A DNA stretch of 55,871 bases from an uncultured Flavobacteriales bacterium (GTDB taxonomy: Bacteria; Bacteroidota; Bacteroidia; Flavobacteriales; Schleiferiaceae). Location: NCBI GenBank assembly GCA_938084135.1, contig CALKDS010000058.1, positions 1 through 55,871 of the forward strand, in the 5' to 3' direction. Positions 47,168 through 55,871 of this stretch are shown here, piece by piece (position 1 is the stretch's first letter; every line of letters starts with the position of its first letter). Made by a program: the position numbers and the translations under genes. The notes beneath the pieces are model-generated. The model was not told the origin of the DNA and ran no database searches. It saw nothing but the letters and a program-made list of their open reading frames with translations.

Positions 47168-48511
47168 TTAAAGTAATGCGTTTGCAATAGCAAAATAAAT
47201 ACTTAGCCCAAGTACGTCATTAGTCGTAGTAATAAAGGGTCCAGTAGCAAGGGCTGGATCTATATTATAACGATTCAAAACCCATGGAATTGCTGTACCA
47301 AAAAGGCTGGCAAATAGGACTACTGCAAGCAAAGAGGAACCTACAGCTATTGCAAAAAGAAATCCTTGCCCCATCGCCCAGCTATAAATGACAATTACCA
47401 TTGCGCAGATTAGGCCATTAAATAGACCTACACCTAATTCTCTAGCTAAACGTTTCCATATATTTTTTTGAAGAGTTGAGTTGGCAATTGCTTGAACCAC
47501 AATTGCAGATGATTGAACACCTACATTACCGCCCATAGCTGCAATTAGTGGGATGAAAAATACAATTTGTGGGATCAAAGTAATTTCAGACTTATTTCCA
47601 GAAATCACAGTTGATGTTAATACTCCTCCAAGTAGGCCTATCAATAGCCAAGGCAAACGAGCTTTTGTTGTCTGAAAAAGTCCGTCTTCATTACTTACTT
47701 CATCGCTAAGACCAGACATTAATTGATAATTACTGTCTGCTTCTTCTTGAATGATATCCACTACATCATCCAAAGTTATTCTTCCTAGTAATCTTCCAAT
47801 TTCATCAATAACGGGTACTACAAAAAGATCATACTTTTTCATTACTCTCGTAACCTCTGCATCTTCAGTTGTTGAAGTTACTGAGCGGATACTCTTTTCG
47901 AAAATTTCTGAAATTTCAGTTTTTGTAGATGTTGTGAGAAGCTTTTTTAGAGAGAGAGAGCCTAGAAGTATATCATTATTATCAACCACATAAACCGCAT
48001 GGACTACATCAATTTCTTCAGCTTGGCGACGCATTTCTCTTACGCATCTTAAAACTGTCCAATTTTTGTTCACCTTGACAAGTTCTGTGGCCATTAATGC
48101 TCCTGCAGTTCCCTCAGCATGAGTCAAGAGATCAGCTAAATCTTTTGCAAAATCAAGATCATCAATATTACTTAAAACATCATGTTTTTTCTCCTCTGAT
48201 AATTCTGAAATGATATCCACAGCATCATCGGTATTCATATTATCAGAGACAAGTAGGGCAATTTCTGAGCCTGTCAATGTTTCTAGTATTTCCTCACGTA
48301 TATCTTCATCCGTATAAATTAATATTCCAGAAAGTTTTTCTTTCGGTAAAGCATCTAAAAGCTGAAGAACCTCGTCAATGCTGAAATATGTCAAAATTTC
48401 CGCAATATCAGCAGCATGAAGTTCTACTAATAAATCTTTCAGACCAGAATCTTTAGATTCTAGAACCTGCCTTAAGGACTTAATGTAGTCTTCTGTAACT
48501 TTAAATGACAT
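47168..48511 (-). CDS. mgtE: Magnesium transporter MgtE
   Basis: MgtE N domain, CBS pair and C-terminal TM domain with MGGNVGVQSSAIVVQAIA. Confidence 0.95.
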   Translation of the reverse strand: MSFKVTEDYIKSLRQVLESKDSGLKDLLVELHAADIAEILTYFSIDEVLQLLDALPKEKLSGILIYTDEDIREEILETLTGSEIALLVSDNMNTDDAVDIISELSEEKKHDVLSNIDDLDFAKDLADLLTHAEGTAGALMATELVKVNKNWTVLRCVREMRRQAEEIDVVHAVYVVDNNDILLGSLSLKKLLTTSTKTEISEIFEKSIRSVTSTTEDAEVTRVMKKYDLFVVPVIDEIGRLLGRITLDDVVDIIQEEADSNYQLMSGLSDEVSNEDGLFQTTKARLPWLLIGLLGGVLTSTVISGNKSEITLIPQIVFFIPLIAAMGGNVGVQSSAIVVQAIANSTLQKNIWKRLARELGVGLFNGLICAMVIVIYSWAMGQGFLFAIAVGSSLLAVVLFASLFGTAIPWVLNRYNIDPALATGPFITTTNDVLGLSIYFAIANALL

Positions 48512-49277
48512 TATTGAAACTCTGTGCTAAGGAAATAAATTGGTCAACACTTAATTGTTCAGCTCTTTGCCCAGAAACCTTATCTAAAACCTTGTTATCT
48601 GTAAAATTAAGCGATTTTAATGCGTTCCTGAGAGTTTTTCTTCTTTGGTTAAATGCTGTTTTTACAATTAGCTTAAGAGTATCAAATTTAATATTCGGAA
48701 CTGTGGGTTTTTTTTTAAGTCTAATAACACCACTTTGGACTCGTGGAGGCGGGTTAAAACACTCTGGATTTACGGAAAATAGATATTCTACGTCATAATA
48801 TGCTTGAGTAAGGACACTGGTTATCCCATAATTTTTATTCCCGGGTCCACTAGCTATTCTTACTCCAACTTCTTTTTGAAACATTCCAACCATCTCAGGA
48901 ATTTGATTTCTTCTTGAAAGCATCCAAAACAGTATTTGAGTGGAAATATTGTAGGGATAATTTCCAATCAAAGCAAACTTATTTTCTTTAAATATTTGAG
49001 GTTCCTTCCATTTTAAAAGGTCTTCGTTATATAACTTGTTCGAGATCTCCGGGAATTTGGATTGGAGAACAGGAATACTCTCCTTATCTAATTCTATAGC
49101 ATGAAATTCTACTGATTTCTTGACAAGAAATTGGGTAAGTACTCCCGTTCCCGGGCCCACTTCCAATATTCTGTCATAATTAGAAAAGCTCAGTGAATTA
49201 GAAATTTTTTCTGCAATTTCGATATCTACAAGAAAATGCTGACCCAGTTTCTTTTTTGCCCGAATTTCAGTTTTCAA
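48501..49277 (-). CDS. rsmA: 16S rRNA (adenine1518-N6/adenine1519-N6)-dimethyltransferase
   Basis: KKKLGQHFLVD, ILEVGPGTGVLTQFLV, ALIGNYPYNISTQILF. Confidence 0.97.
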   Translation of the reverse strand: MKTEIRAKKKLGQHFLVDIEIAEKISNSLSFSNYDRILEVGPGTGVLTQFLVKKSVEFHAIELDKESIPVLQSKFPEISNKLYNEDLLKWKEPQIFKENKFALIGNYPYNISTQILFWMLSRRNQIPEMVGMFQKEVGVRIASGPGNKNYGITSVLTQAYYDVEYLFSVNPECFNPPPRVQSGVIRLKKKPTVPNIKFDTLKLIVKTAFNQRRKTLRNALKSLNFTDNKVLDKVSGQRAEQLSVDQFISLAQSFNNVI

Positions 49278-52200
49278 GACCTGCTCTTTTTAAAAGTGCG
49301 TTGACTTTTGGTTCTCTGCCCATGAATGTTTTAAATAAATCAGATGCTTCAATGGCTCCTCCTGAAGTAAGAATTTTCTTGAAATCTTTTGCGACAAGGT
49401 TTTTATTGTCCTCATTGATGAACCGACTAAAAGCATCTGCATCAAGAACTTCAGACCATTTATAGGAGTAGTACCCAGCAGAATATCCCCCTGCGAAAAT
49501 ATGAGAGAATGCAGGAGATATACTTACTTCAGGTTCGTAATTCAATGGCTCTAAGTCAGTTAGAATATTTTTCTCAAGTTCAATATGATTTTGGATTTTC
49601 TCTTTCGGGTCATGCCAGGCTAAATCAAGAAGACCCAATCCTATCTGTCTAATTGTTGCCATTCCTTCTAAAAATTTTTGACTCTTTTTGATATTTGAAA
49701 TTATAGAGTTAGGCATGCTTTCACCTGTTTTATGATGCTTTGCCCATTTTGACAATTCTTCGGGCTGGAAGCACCAGTTCTCCATAAATTGAGATGGTAG
49801 TTCCACAAAGTCCCAGGTGACTGAAGTGCCTGTTAGGCTTGCATATTTACCTTCCCCTAGCATCCCGTGTAAACCGTGCCCAAATTCATGAAAAAGAGTT
49901 AGCACTTCGTTAAAAGTCAAGAGAGGAGGTTGCCCATTTGCTGCAGTACTGAAATTACAAACTAAACTAACGACTGGATAAACTCGTCTACCATTACGAT
50001 CAAATGATTTACGATAGCTAGTCATCCATGCCCCATTTCGCTTTCCTTTTCTGGGATGCCAATCAGTAAGTAAGTGTGAGACCCAATTTCCATTAGAATC
50101 AGTAACATTATAAACTTCAACTTCTGAGTTGTATCCCTCCTGTTTTGAATTGTTAAATTCTAAACCATAGAGCCTTTTTGCTATTGAGAATGCCCAATTT
50201 AAAACTTCATTTAATGGGAAATAAGGCTTGGTGATTTCATCATTATAATTAAGTTTTTCTTTTTTAAATTTTTCTGATATGAAGGCGATATCCCATTTTT
50301 TAATTTCTTTTAAACCCAAAATGTTTTCACCAAATTCCTTTAGTTCAAGGATTTCTCTCTTTGCTGCGGGAAGGGCATTAATTTTTAAAGATTGAAGGAA
50401 GTCATATACAGTTTTGGGGTCTTTGGCCATACGCTCTTCAAGAATAAAATGGGCGTGGCTAGAGAAACCAAGAAGTTTAGCTCTCTTTTGACGTAGCTCT
50501 GATATTTCTAATATTAGTTTTCCGTTGTCATTTGAGTCCCCTCGCGAAGCACGTTGATTATAAGCTATCCAGAGTTCTTTTCGGAGTGTTCTGTCTTTAG
50601 AATAGGTCATAAACCCTGTATATATGGGAGCATCTAAAGTTAAACAATAAGCATTTAAATTCCTTTGTTGACCAGCCGTTTTGAGCATATTTTTAATTCC
50701 TTCTGGTAGGTCGCTAATATCTTTTTCTTTTAATTTTCGAAACCAATTTTCAGTGTCCTTTAAAACATTTTCCGAAAATTCAAGGCTTGCTGAGGAAAGT
50801 CTCTCGTCAATAGATCTTAGTGATGATTGATTTTTTTTATTCAGTAAAGCTCCATTTCTTGAAAAATTCTTAAAATACTTTGACAGGAGCATTAAATCTT
50901 CACTATCTAATTCCTGCCGATTATCATTTATGATTGCGATTCGGTCAAATAATTTTTCATTGGTTAAAATATCATTACTCAGAGCTGATAATGCTGGAGA
51001 TATTGATCTAGTTGCCTCCTGAATTTTCTCATTGGTACATGCAGAATTAAAGTTGAAAAGTAATTCCGTCAATTTTTGAAGGTGCTCATCAGATTCTTCA
51101 AGGGGAACAATAGTATTCTCAAAACTTGGAATTTCTTGATCAGTTGTTATTGAATTGATTCTTTTTTTGACCATTTCAATTTCATCTAAAATGCTGAGTT
51201 CAATGTTATCCATACTTGGGATATTTAAATCAAAGCCATGAACATATGATTGCAAATATTGAAATGATGCATTTAACTTTCCGTTTTTAGTTTGTGTTGC
51301 ATTTGCTAGAATATCATCGGAATCATTATCAAATAATGAAGGGAGAATATGATCAATAAACATATCTCCAAACCCATGAGTTGCATCTAACGGGATAGCG
51401 CTGGGAAGATTATCTACTGCGAGTACTCCAATACTTTTATCACGACCAAATTCCACTTCTTCACCGTTTAAAACGGAATAAAATGGATCATCAAGAGTAC
51501 TAGATCTTAACGTTGTCGAAATTGGACCAGCGATATCGCAACTAATGTCACCGACAAATGATATTCGAAAGTCAGAATGAGAAATATCTTTTAAAGTGAA
51601 AAAACTCGGACTACCTTCTTTCCAAAAATGGCAGGGGACAAAAAGATCTGAACTATTAGCGAATGGTAAAAATCCATTTTTATAAAGTTCAGGGTTTTTA
51701 TAAAATTCAACTTGATCGTATGATTCATCCGAATATCGTTTTACATAGTCTGATGTTTTAAGAATAGTAAACCTGGGTTCCTTTGAGTTAGTATCTAAAT
51801 ATTCTAAAGAACTACACTTTTTGATTGCGGCAGCTTGAAATATTTCTTCAGCCCCTTTAGATACATTACCCGTTCCAGTAATAACTGACTGGAAGTAATT
51901 AGGTAATCTAACCTTATTTAATTCATCCTTAATTCTATCTAATGTCAATAGTTTTTTTGCAGATTCTAAAGAGTAGCGGCCTGTCATTAAACCAAATCCT
52001 CGAAGACTTTCGTAAGCACCTACAAGACCGGCATAATATCCAAATCCAATAAGTCTTTTTTTATTCTTCTTTAGCAATTCCCAGTCGATCAAACGGATGT
52101 TTTTATCTAAACAAGCCTTTAATAAATTTCTATTATACGATTGTTCCTTGTAAGTATGTGAGAAGAAAAAATAAGTTTTTCCTGAAATCAAATCTTTAAC

Positions 52201-52425
52201 GGGAACTTCTTTTACACCTAATAAAATATTGCATTGATTTAAATCAGAACTTATTATGCAACCTGATTTTTTATAATCTAAATCTGGAAAAATTCTTACG
52301 TCACTTGGTTGGACTATTATCTTGATGTCTTTGTTTGCGGAGAGTAAATTCTTACACTGTTGGGGTGTTAAAACGGCCCTCCTGTCCGGAGGCGTTTTTC
52401 CTTCTTTAATTAGTCCAATAATCAT
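49267..52425 (-). CDS. Fusion protein: N-terminal saccharopine dehydrogenase (LYS1-like) plus C-terminal M3 family oligopeptidase/dipeptidyl carboxypeptidase
   Basis: Residues 1-397: MIIGLIKEGKTPPDRRAVLTPQQC..LLGVKEVP..YFFFSHTYKEQ..IGFGYYAGLVGAYESLRGFGLMTGR. Residues ~405-1052: M3 features PSFENTIVPLEES, FNFNSACTNEKIQEATRSISPALSALSNDI, zinc motif HEFGH (49876-49890) and downstream FVELPSQFMENW. Continuous frame. Confidence 0.9.
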   Translation of the reverse strand: MIIGLIKEGKTPPDRRAVLTPQQCKNLLSANKDIKIIVQPSDVRIFPDLDYKKSGCIISSDLNQCNILLGVKEVPVKDLISGKTYFFFSHTYKEQSYNRNLLKACLDKNIRLIDWELLKKNKKRLIGFGYYAGLVGAYESLRGFGLMTGRYSLESAKKLLTLDRIKDELNKVRLPNYFQSVITGTGNVSKGAEEIFQAAAIKKCSSLEYLDTNSKEPRFTILKTSDYVKRYSDESYDQVEFYKNPELYKNGFLPFANSSDLFVPCHFWKEGSPSFFTLKDISHSDFRISFVGDISCDIAGPISTTLRSSTLDDPFYSVLNGEEVEFGRDKSIGVLAVDNLPSAIPLDATHGFGDMFIDHILPSLFDNDSDDILANATQTKNGKLNASFQYLQSYVHGFDLNIPSMDNIELSILDEIEMVKKRINSITTDQEIPSFENTIVPLEESDEHLQKLTELLFNFNSACTNEKIQEATRSISPALSALSNDILTNEKLFDRIAIINDNRQELDSEDLMLLSKYFKNFSRNGALLNKKNQSSLRSIDERLSSASLEFSENVLKDTENWFRKLKEKDISDLPEGIKNMLKTAGQQRNLNAYCLTLDAPIYTGFMTYSKDRTLRKELWIAYNQRASRGDSNDNGKLILEISELRQKRAKLLGFSSHAHFILEERMAKDPKTVYDFLQSLKINALPAAKREILELKEFGENILGLKEIKKWDIAFISEKFKKEKLNYNDEITKPYFPLNEVLNWAFSIAKRLYGLEFNNSKQEGYNSEVEVYNVTDSNGNWVSHLLTDWHPRKGKRNGAWMTSYRKSFDRNGRRVYPVVSLVCNFSTAANGQPPLLTFNEVLTLFHEFGHGLHGMLGEGKYASLTGTSVTWDFVELPSQFMENWCFQPEELSKWAKHHKTGESMPNSIISNIKKSQKFLEGMATIRQIGLGLLDLAWHDPKEKIQNHIELEKNILTDLEPLNYEPEVSISPAFSHIFAGGYSAGYYSYKWSEVLDADAFSRFINEDNKNLVAKDFKKILTSGGAIEASDLFKTFMGREPKVNALLKRAGLEN

Positions 52426-52484
52426 TTGGTGAAAATACGACCAACATATTCATCAACTGCGCAATTAAAAACGGTGCTACCGAC

Positions 52485-53822
52485 TTAATTGTTTCTCGAA
52501 TAGTCCGTTTGGTCCTTGAGTTTCTCCATACTCCATTCCCAATAGGATATCGGAATAGCATCACTATGAAGATTATTTGCTTCAATCGTAGCATTTCTTA
52601 TTTGACTCGCCCAATAATTAATGAGACTGTTTACCTGATTTTGAGAAAAGATTCCATTTTCAACTTGACTTTCAATTTGGCCATATAGAGGCCCTCCATA
52701 GGACACCCAACCTGCAACTAATTTATCACATGCCGCAGATTTTTGGTCCAATAACCCATATTTAAAGGGGTAGCAATTATTCGATGTAATTCCCCAATCA
52801 TCTTTTAGATTGGTAACAGTGTGTTCATTGGTGATTGAGTTCATAAATGCTAGATCTAAATCCCAAGGAATTAGATGTAATTTCTTATTTGTTGGTTCTT
52901 CATACCAATAAAAATTGTGAGGCGCACAGTCTGCTCCAAAACAATACCAATGAAAGGCTCCATCATCATGCCTGATCATTCTATCAATTACAGCATAAGA
53001 AATTATTTCATCCCTATCCATGTAATCGCTGATAATAGGAATTATTTGATTGCTAGATGCATTGGCGATTTGTTCGCCAAATTCTTTTATTGTTTGTACG
53101 GAAGGATTTTCATCTTCATTTGTTTTTAATGCATCGATGTATTCTGATGAGCTTTTTGCTATTCCGTTACTATTTAATGGCCATATTTCTTTGTAAATAT
53201 TTCCGCCTTTATCGTCAAAATTATATTTAGCGAATTGCCCATCTATTTGCTCAGTTAATGCAAATAAGCCCACATAAACATCATTAATAACAAGACGCGC
53301 GTGGACGGATCGGGGGGCAGGAATACCTGCAGCTCTGTAAAGCCAGTAACCCAATCTTTCATGCATTTGAGAGGGATCATGGTTCATTGAATGAAATTGC
53401 AGTTTTTTGAGTTTAAAAAACTTACGAGAAGATTCTTTATAATTTATTTTGATCTTCATCGATAGCTTTGTGCAAGTTTTAAAGCCAGGACCGTTTCCCG
53501 AAGTGCATCCCCACCAAGCGCCATTGGAGCCCTTGTATCTTATACCTACAGAATTCAATGTGTCTCCTTGAAAGATTAATTTACCCTCCGTATAGATTTC
53601 AGCGCTAGGTTCAGAATCAAGGAATGCAAGCGATGAGTCAGGTAAATCTAGCTCAAAAGTGTGAATGCTATTTTGGTCAAAAATATAATCAGAACTTTTT
53701 ACCAAATAATTTGGAGGAGCGTTGGTGTCTATTGGACTAAACGGGTCACCTGAATTATCAGGGATAATATCAGGTTGGCAAGAACAAAGAATGATAATAG
53801 TAAAAAATGTAAAATACCGCAT
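52485..53822 (-). CDS. CotH-family (spore coat protein H-like) putative secreted kinase, lipoprotein
   Basis: Lipobox FFTIIILCSCQPD; SVGIRYKGSNGAW, KLSMKIKINY, LKKLQFHSMNHDPSQMHERLGYWLYRAAGIPAPRSVHARLVINDVYVGLFALTEQID, LHLIPWDLDLAF. Confidence 0.88.
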   Translation of the reverse strand: MRYFTFFTIIILCSCQPDIIPDNSGDPFSPIDTNAPPNYLVKSSDYIFDQNSIHTFELDLPDSSLAFLDSEPSAEIYTEGKLIFQGDTLNSVGIRYKGSNGAWWGCTSGNGPGFKTCTKLSMKIKINYKESSRKFFKLKKLQFHSMNHDPSQMHERLGYWLYRAAGIPAPRSVHARLVINDVYVGLFALTEQIDGQFAKYNFDDKGGNIYKEIWPLNSNGIAKSSSEYIDALKTNEDENPSVQTIKEFGEQIANASSNQIIPIISDYMDRDEIISYAVIDRMIRHDDGAFHWYCFGADCAPHNFYWYEEPTNKKLHLIPWDLDLAFMNSITNEHTVTNLKDDWGITSNNCYPFKYGLLDQKSAACDKLVAGWVSYGGPLYGQIESQVENGIFSQNQVNSLINYWASQIRNATIEANNLHSDAIPISYWEWSMEKLKDQTDYSRNN

Positions 53823-53846
53823 TTGTGTCTCGCACATTTATTTTAA

Positions 53847-53876
53847 CAAAGTTAACTTGCATGATGTTATTGTCAA
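53847..53876 (-). promoter_or_regulatory. Bacteroidota promoter for the CotH gene: TTG (53876-53874) - N19 - TAACTTTG (53854-53847)
   Basis: Exact -33 and -7 elements with 19-nt spacing; -7 ends 24 nt before ATG 53822. Confidence 0.6.
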
Positions 53877-53899
53877 ATACAAATCTTTAAAGCGATATT

Positions 53900-55072
53900 A
53901 TGAAAAAAATAATGCTTCTGGGATCAGGAGAGTTAGGTAAGGAAGTTATTATTTCATTGCAACGCTATGGTATGTTTACAATTGCTTGTGATAATTATAT
54001 AAATGCCCCTGCAATGCAGGTCTCTGATGCTTTTGAAGTATTTGATATGTTGGATGCAAAATCACTTGACGCCGCAATTGTTAAGCATAAGCCAGATATT
54101 ATTGTTCCTGAAGTAGAAAGTATAAGAACGGATCGTTTGTACGATTATGAGGCAGAAGGCTTTCATGTAGTTCCGAGTGCAAGGGCAGCGAACTTCACTA
54201 TGAACCGTAAACTCATTCGCGATTTAGCGGCAAAAGAATTGGGTATTAAAACGGCACCATACGAATATGCGTCCTCACGAATTGCATTTGAATCAGCTAT
54301 AGAAAAAATAGGGCTTCCCTGCATTGTAAAGCCATTAATGAGCTCTTCTGGAAAGGGGCAGTCTATTTTGAAATCTATGGATGAGGTTAGTCAAGCATGG
54401 GATTATGCGATGAATGGGAGTAGGGGAGACCTTAAGGAGGTAATTGTTGAGGGTTTTATAAATTTTCACACGGAGATAACATTACTCACAGTCACTCAAA
54501 ATAACGGAACGACCTTGTTTTGCTCCCCGATTGGCCACAGGCAAGAAAGAGGTGATTATCAAGAAAGCTGGCAACCATCAATAATTTTTGAAAATGACCT
54601 TATCGATGCTCAAGAAATGGCAAAAAAAATAACAGAATCTCTGGGGGGAGCTGGTATATGGGGTATTGAATTCTTTCTAACTGAAGATGGAGTTATATTT
54701 TCAGAGCTATCTCCTAGGCCTCATGATACGGGAATGGTAACACTTGCAGGTACGCAAAATCTTAATCAATTTGAACTCCATGCAAGAGCATTTTTAGGAT
54801 ACCCTATTCCAAATATTACTAATATAAGAGCAGGTGTGTCTTCAGTAATTCTTGCATCTGACGAAGGAAATAGCGAACCTAAATATATCGGTCTAGATGA
54901 GGCGTTAAATCAGGCAAATACGGAATTAAGAATATTTGGTAAACCATCTACTCGAGAATATAGAAGAATGGGGGTAGTTTTAGTGAATGATGTTCTTGAT
55001 AGTGAAATGGAGCTATTGAGAAAAAAAGCGAATGACATTTCTGAATCGATAGATATTATTAGTATCGGATAA
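53900..55072 (+). CDS. purT: Formate-dependent phosphoribosylglycinamide formyltransferase
   Basis: [61 protein letters not shown]. Confidence 0.96.
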   Translation: MKKIMLLGSGELGKEVIISLQRYGMFTIACDNYINAPAMQVSDAFEVFDMLDAKSLDAAIVKHKPDIIVPEVESIRTDRLYDYEAEGFHVVPSARAANFTMNRKLIRDLAAKELGIKTAPYEYASSRIAFESAIEKIGLPCIVKPLMSSSGKGQSILKSMDEVSQAWDYAMNGSRGDLKEVIVEGFINFHTEITLLTVTQNNGTTLFCSPIGHRQERGDYQESWQPSIIFENDLIDAQEMAKKITESLGGAGIWGIEFFLTEDGVIFSELSPRPHDTGMVTLAGTQNLNQFELHARAFLGYPIPNITNIRAGVSSVILASDEGNSEPKYIGLDEALNQANTELRIFGKPSTREYRRMGVVLVNDVLDSEMELLRKKANDISESIDIISIG

Positions 55073-55075
55073 AAA

Positions 55076-55871
55076 ATGCTAAATAATATTATTTTTTCAA
55101 GTATCATTATTCTTGCCTTTGGCACTTCAATATTTGCTCAATCCACAAATAATGCGAAAAACAATGTTATCCAACTTGAACAAGCATTGGTTACCGCTCA
55201 GTCCGTGGACATTGCAAAAGAAGTTATTGGTAAATTAATTTCTAAACGATCAGCGCAGCAAATACTCTCAAAAACTATACAATGTTCAACATATGTCAAA
55301 AGTTCATATCAAGAAGGAGATGATTTATCCCTTCTTGAATTTTTAAGTTATTCAAACTATAAGAGACCAGGCGAATACCGAGATTTTATTGTTGCTATTG
55401 ATGACCATTCTTCAGACGATAAAGATTTTAGTATTAATGTTGGGTTTGCAATTGAAATCGGAGGTGATGATGTTATTCCCTCTCAAGGTGAGTTCAATAT
55501 TGGTCAGCATTTTTATCAAGGATATGGTGATGGGAACATCGATTTATTTTCAAATACTATTAGCTTACCTAAAATAATAGCCAATAAGATTCCTAGCCCA
55601 TTGGGTTTTGATGCTTTTTTGAACTATAAATTCAAAGTGAGATCTATCGCGGGTCAGCCTGGCAATTTCACTTATCACATTGAATTTGAATCAAAAAAAA
55701 GAAATTTTATCAAAGGCATATTAAAGATTCAACAAGATGGCTGGATTTTGGAGGAGAGTATTCTTGAGCCCCATAAAACCTTTTTATTAGATTTAGATGG
55801 ATTAAAGATTACCCAAAAATATATTCAGTCAATATCTGGTGCATCATTAGTTAATGAAAGATATTTTGATT
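55076..55871 (+). CDS. DUF5686-like outer-membrane protein, N-terminal part (runs off window)
   Basis: My translation from ATG 55076: MLNNIIFSSIIILAFGTSIFAQS...AKEVIGKLISKRSAQQILSKTIQCSTYVKSSYQ...LFSNTISLPKIIANKIPSPLGFDAFLNYKFKVRSIAG..FIKGILKIQQDGWILEESIL.. Open to the window end, so absent from the ORF track. Confidence 0.65.
   Translation, partial: MLNNIIFSSIIILAFGTSIFAQSTNNAKNNVIQLEQALVTAQSVDIAKEVIGKLISKRSAQQILSKTIQCSTYVKSSYQEGDDLSLLEFLSYSNYKRPGEYRDFIVAIDDHSSDDKDFSINVGFAIEIGGDDVIPSQGEFNIGQHFYQGYGDGNIDLFSNTISLPKIIANKIPSPLGFDAFLNYKFKVRSIAGQPGNFTYHIEFESKKRNFIKGILKIQQDGWILEESILEPHKTFLLDLDGLKITQKYIQSISGASLVNERYFD

Noticed and set aside
1-55871. tRNA/rRNA genes, CRISPR arrays, insertion sequences, phage genes
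   Set aside because: Looked for, but nearly all sequence is accounted for by protein genes; no repeat arrays, transposase motifs or tRNA-like cloverleafs seen by eye.

Overview
The window is a very compact, AT-rich segment of a Bacteroidota chromosome. It is probably a marine Flavobacteriales-like lineage, judging by PorQ, a T9SS sorting domain, DUF5686, type-B L31 and TTG/TAnnTTTG promoter motifs. I call 43 full-length protein genes plus two partial genes at the window edges. I found no rRNA, tRNA, CRISPR or transposon, and there is almost no intergenic room for them. Most genes are housekeeping: rpmE2, a GlmU-like gene, lon, porQ, cmk, psd, cdsA, a LUD gene, ftsH, rsfS, birA, pyrE, NUDIX, coaD, ddl, PASTA, rluD, an acyl-CoA synthetase, purL, pheT, recG, MATE, an NtrC-like regulator, mscS, ABC transporter genes, mfd, fbp, lysC, mgtE, rsmA and purT. 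The main items for follow-up are: (1) one uninterrupted 1052-aa ORF joining an apparently intact saccharopine-dehydrogenase-like domain to an apparently intact M3 metallopeptidase (49267-52425, minus); (2) a 723-aa ORF joining two GT4-type glycosyltransferase modules, the second of the DUF1972 type; (3) a recurrent architecture in which the Bacteroidota -7 box TAnnTTTG sits 3-5 nt before start codons, predicting leaderless mRNAs for ddl, pyrE, pheT and recG; (4) palindromic sharing of start codons (CATG) and stop codons (CTAG) between opposing genes, with all nine convergent junctions having gaps of -14 to +24 nt. Product calls rest on recognising family motifs in the translations; no database search was run.
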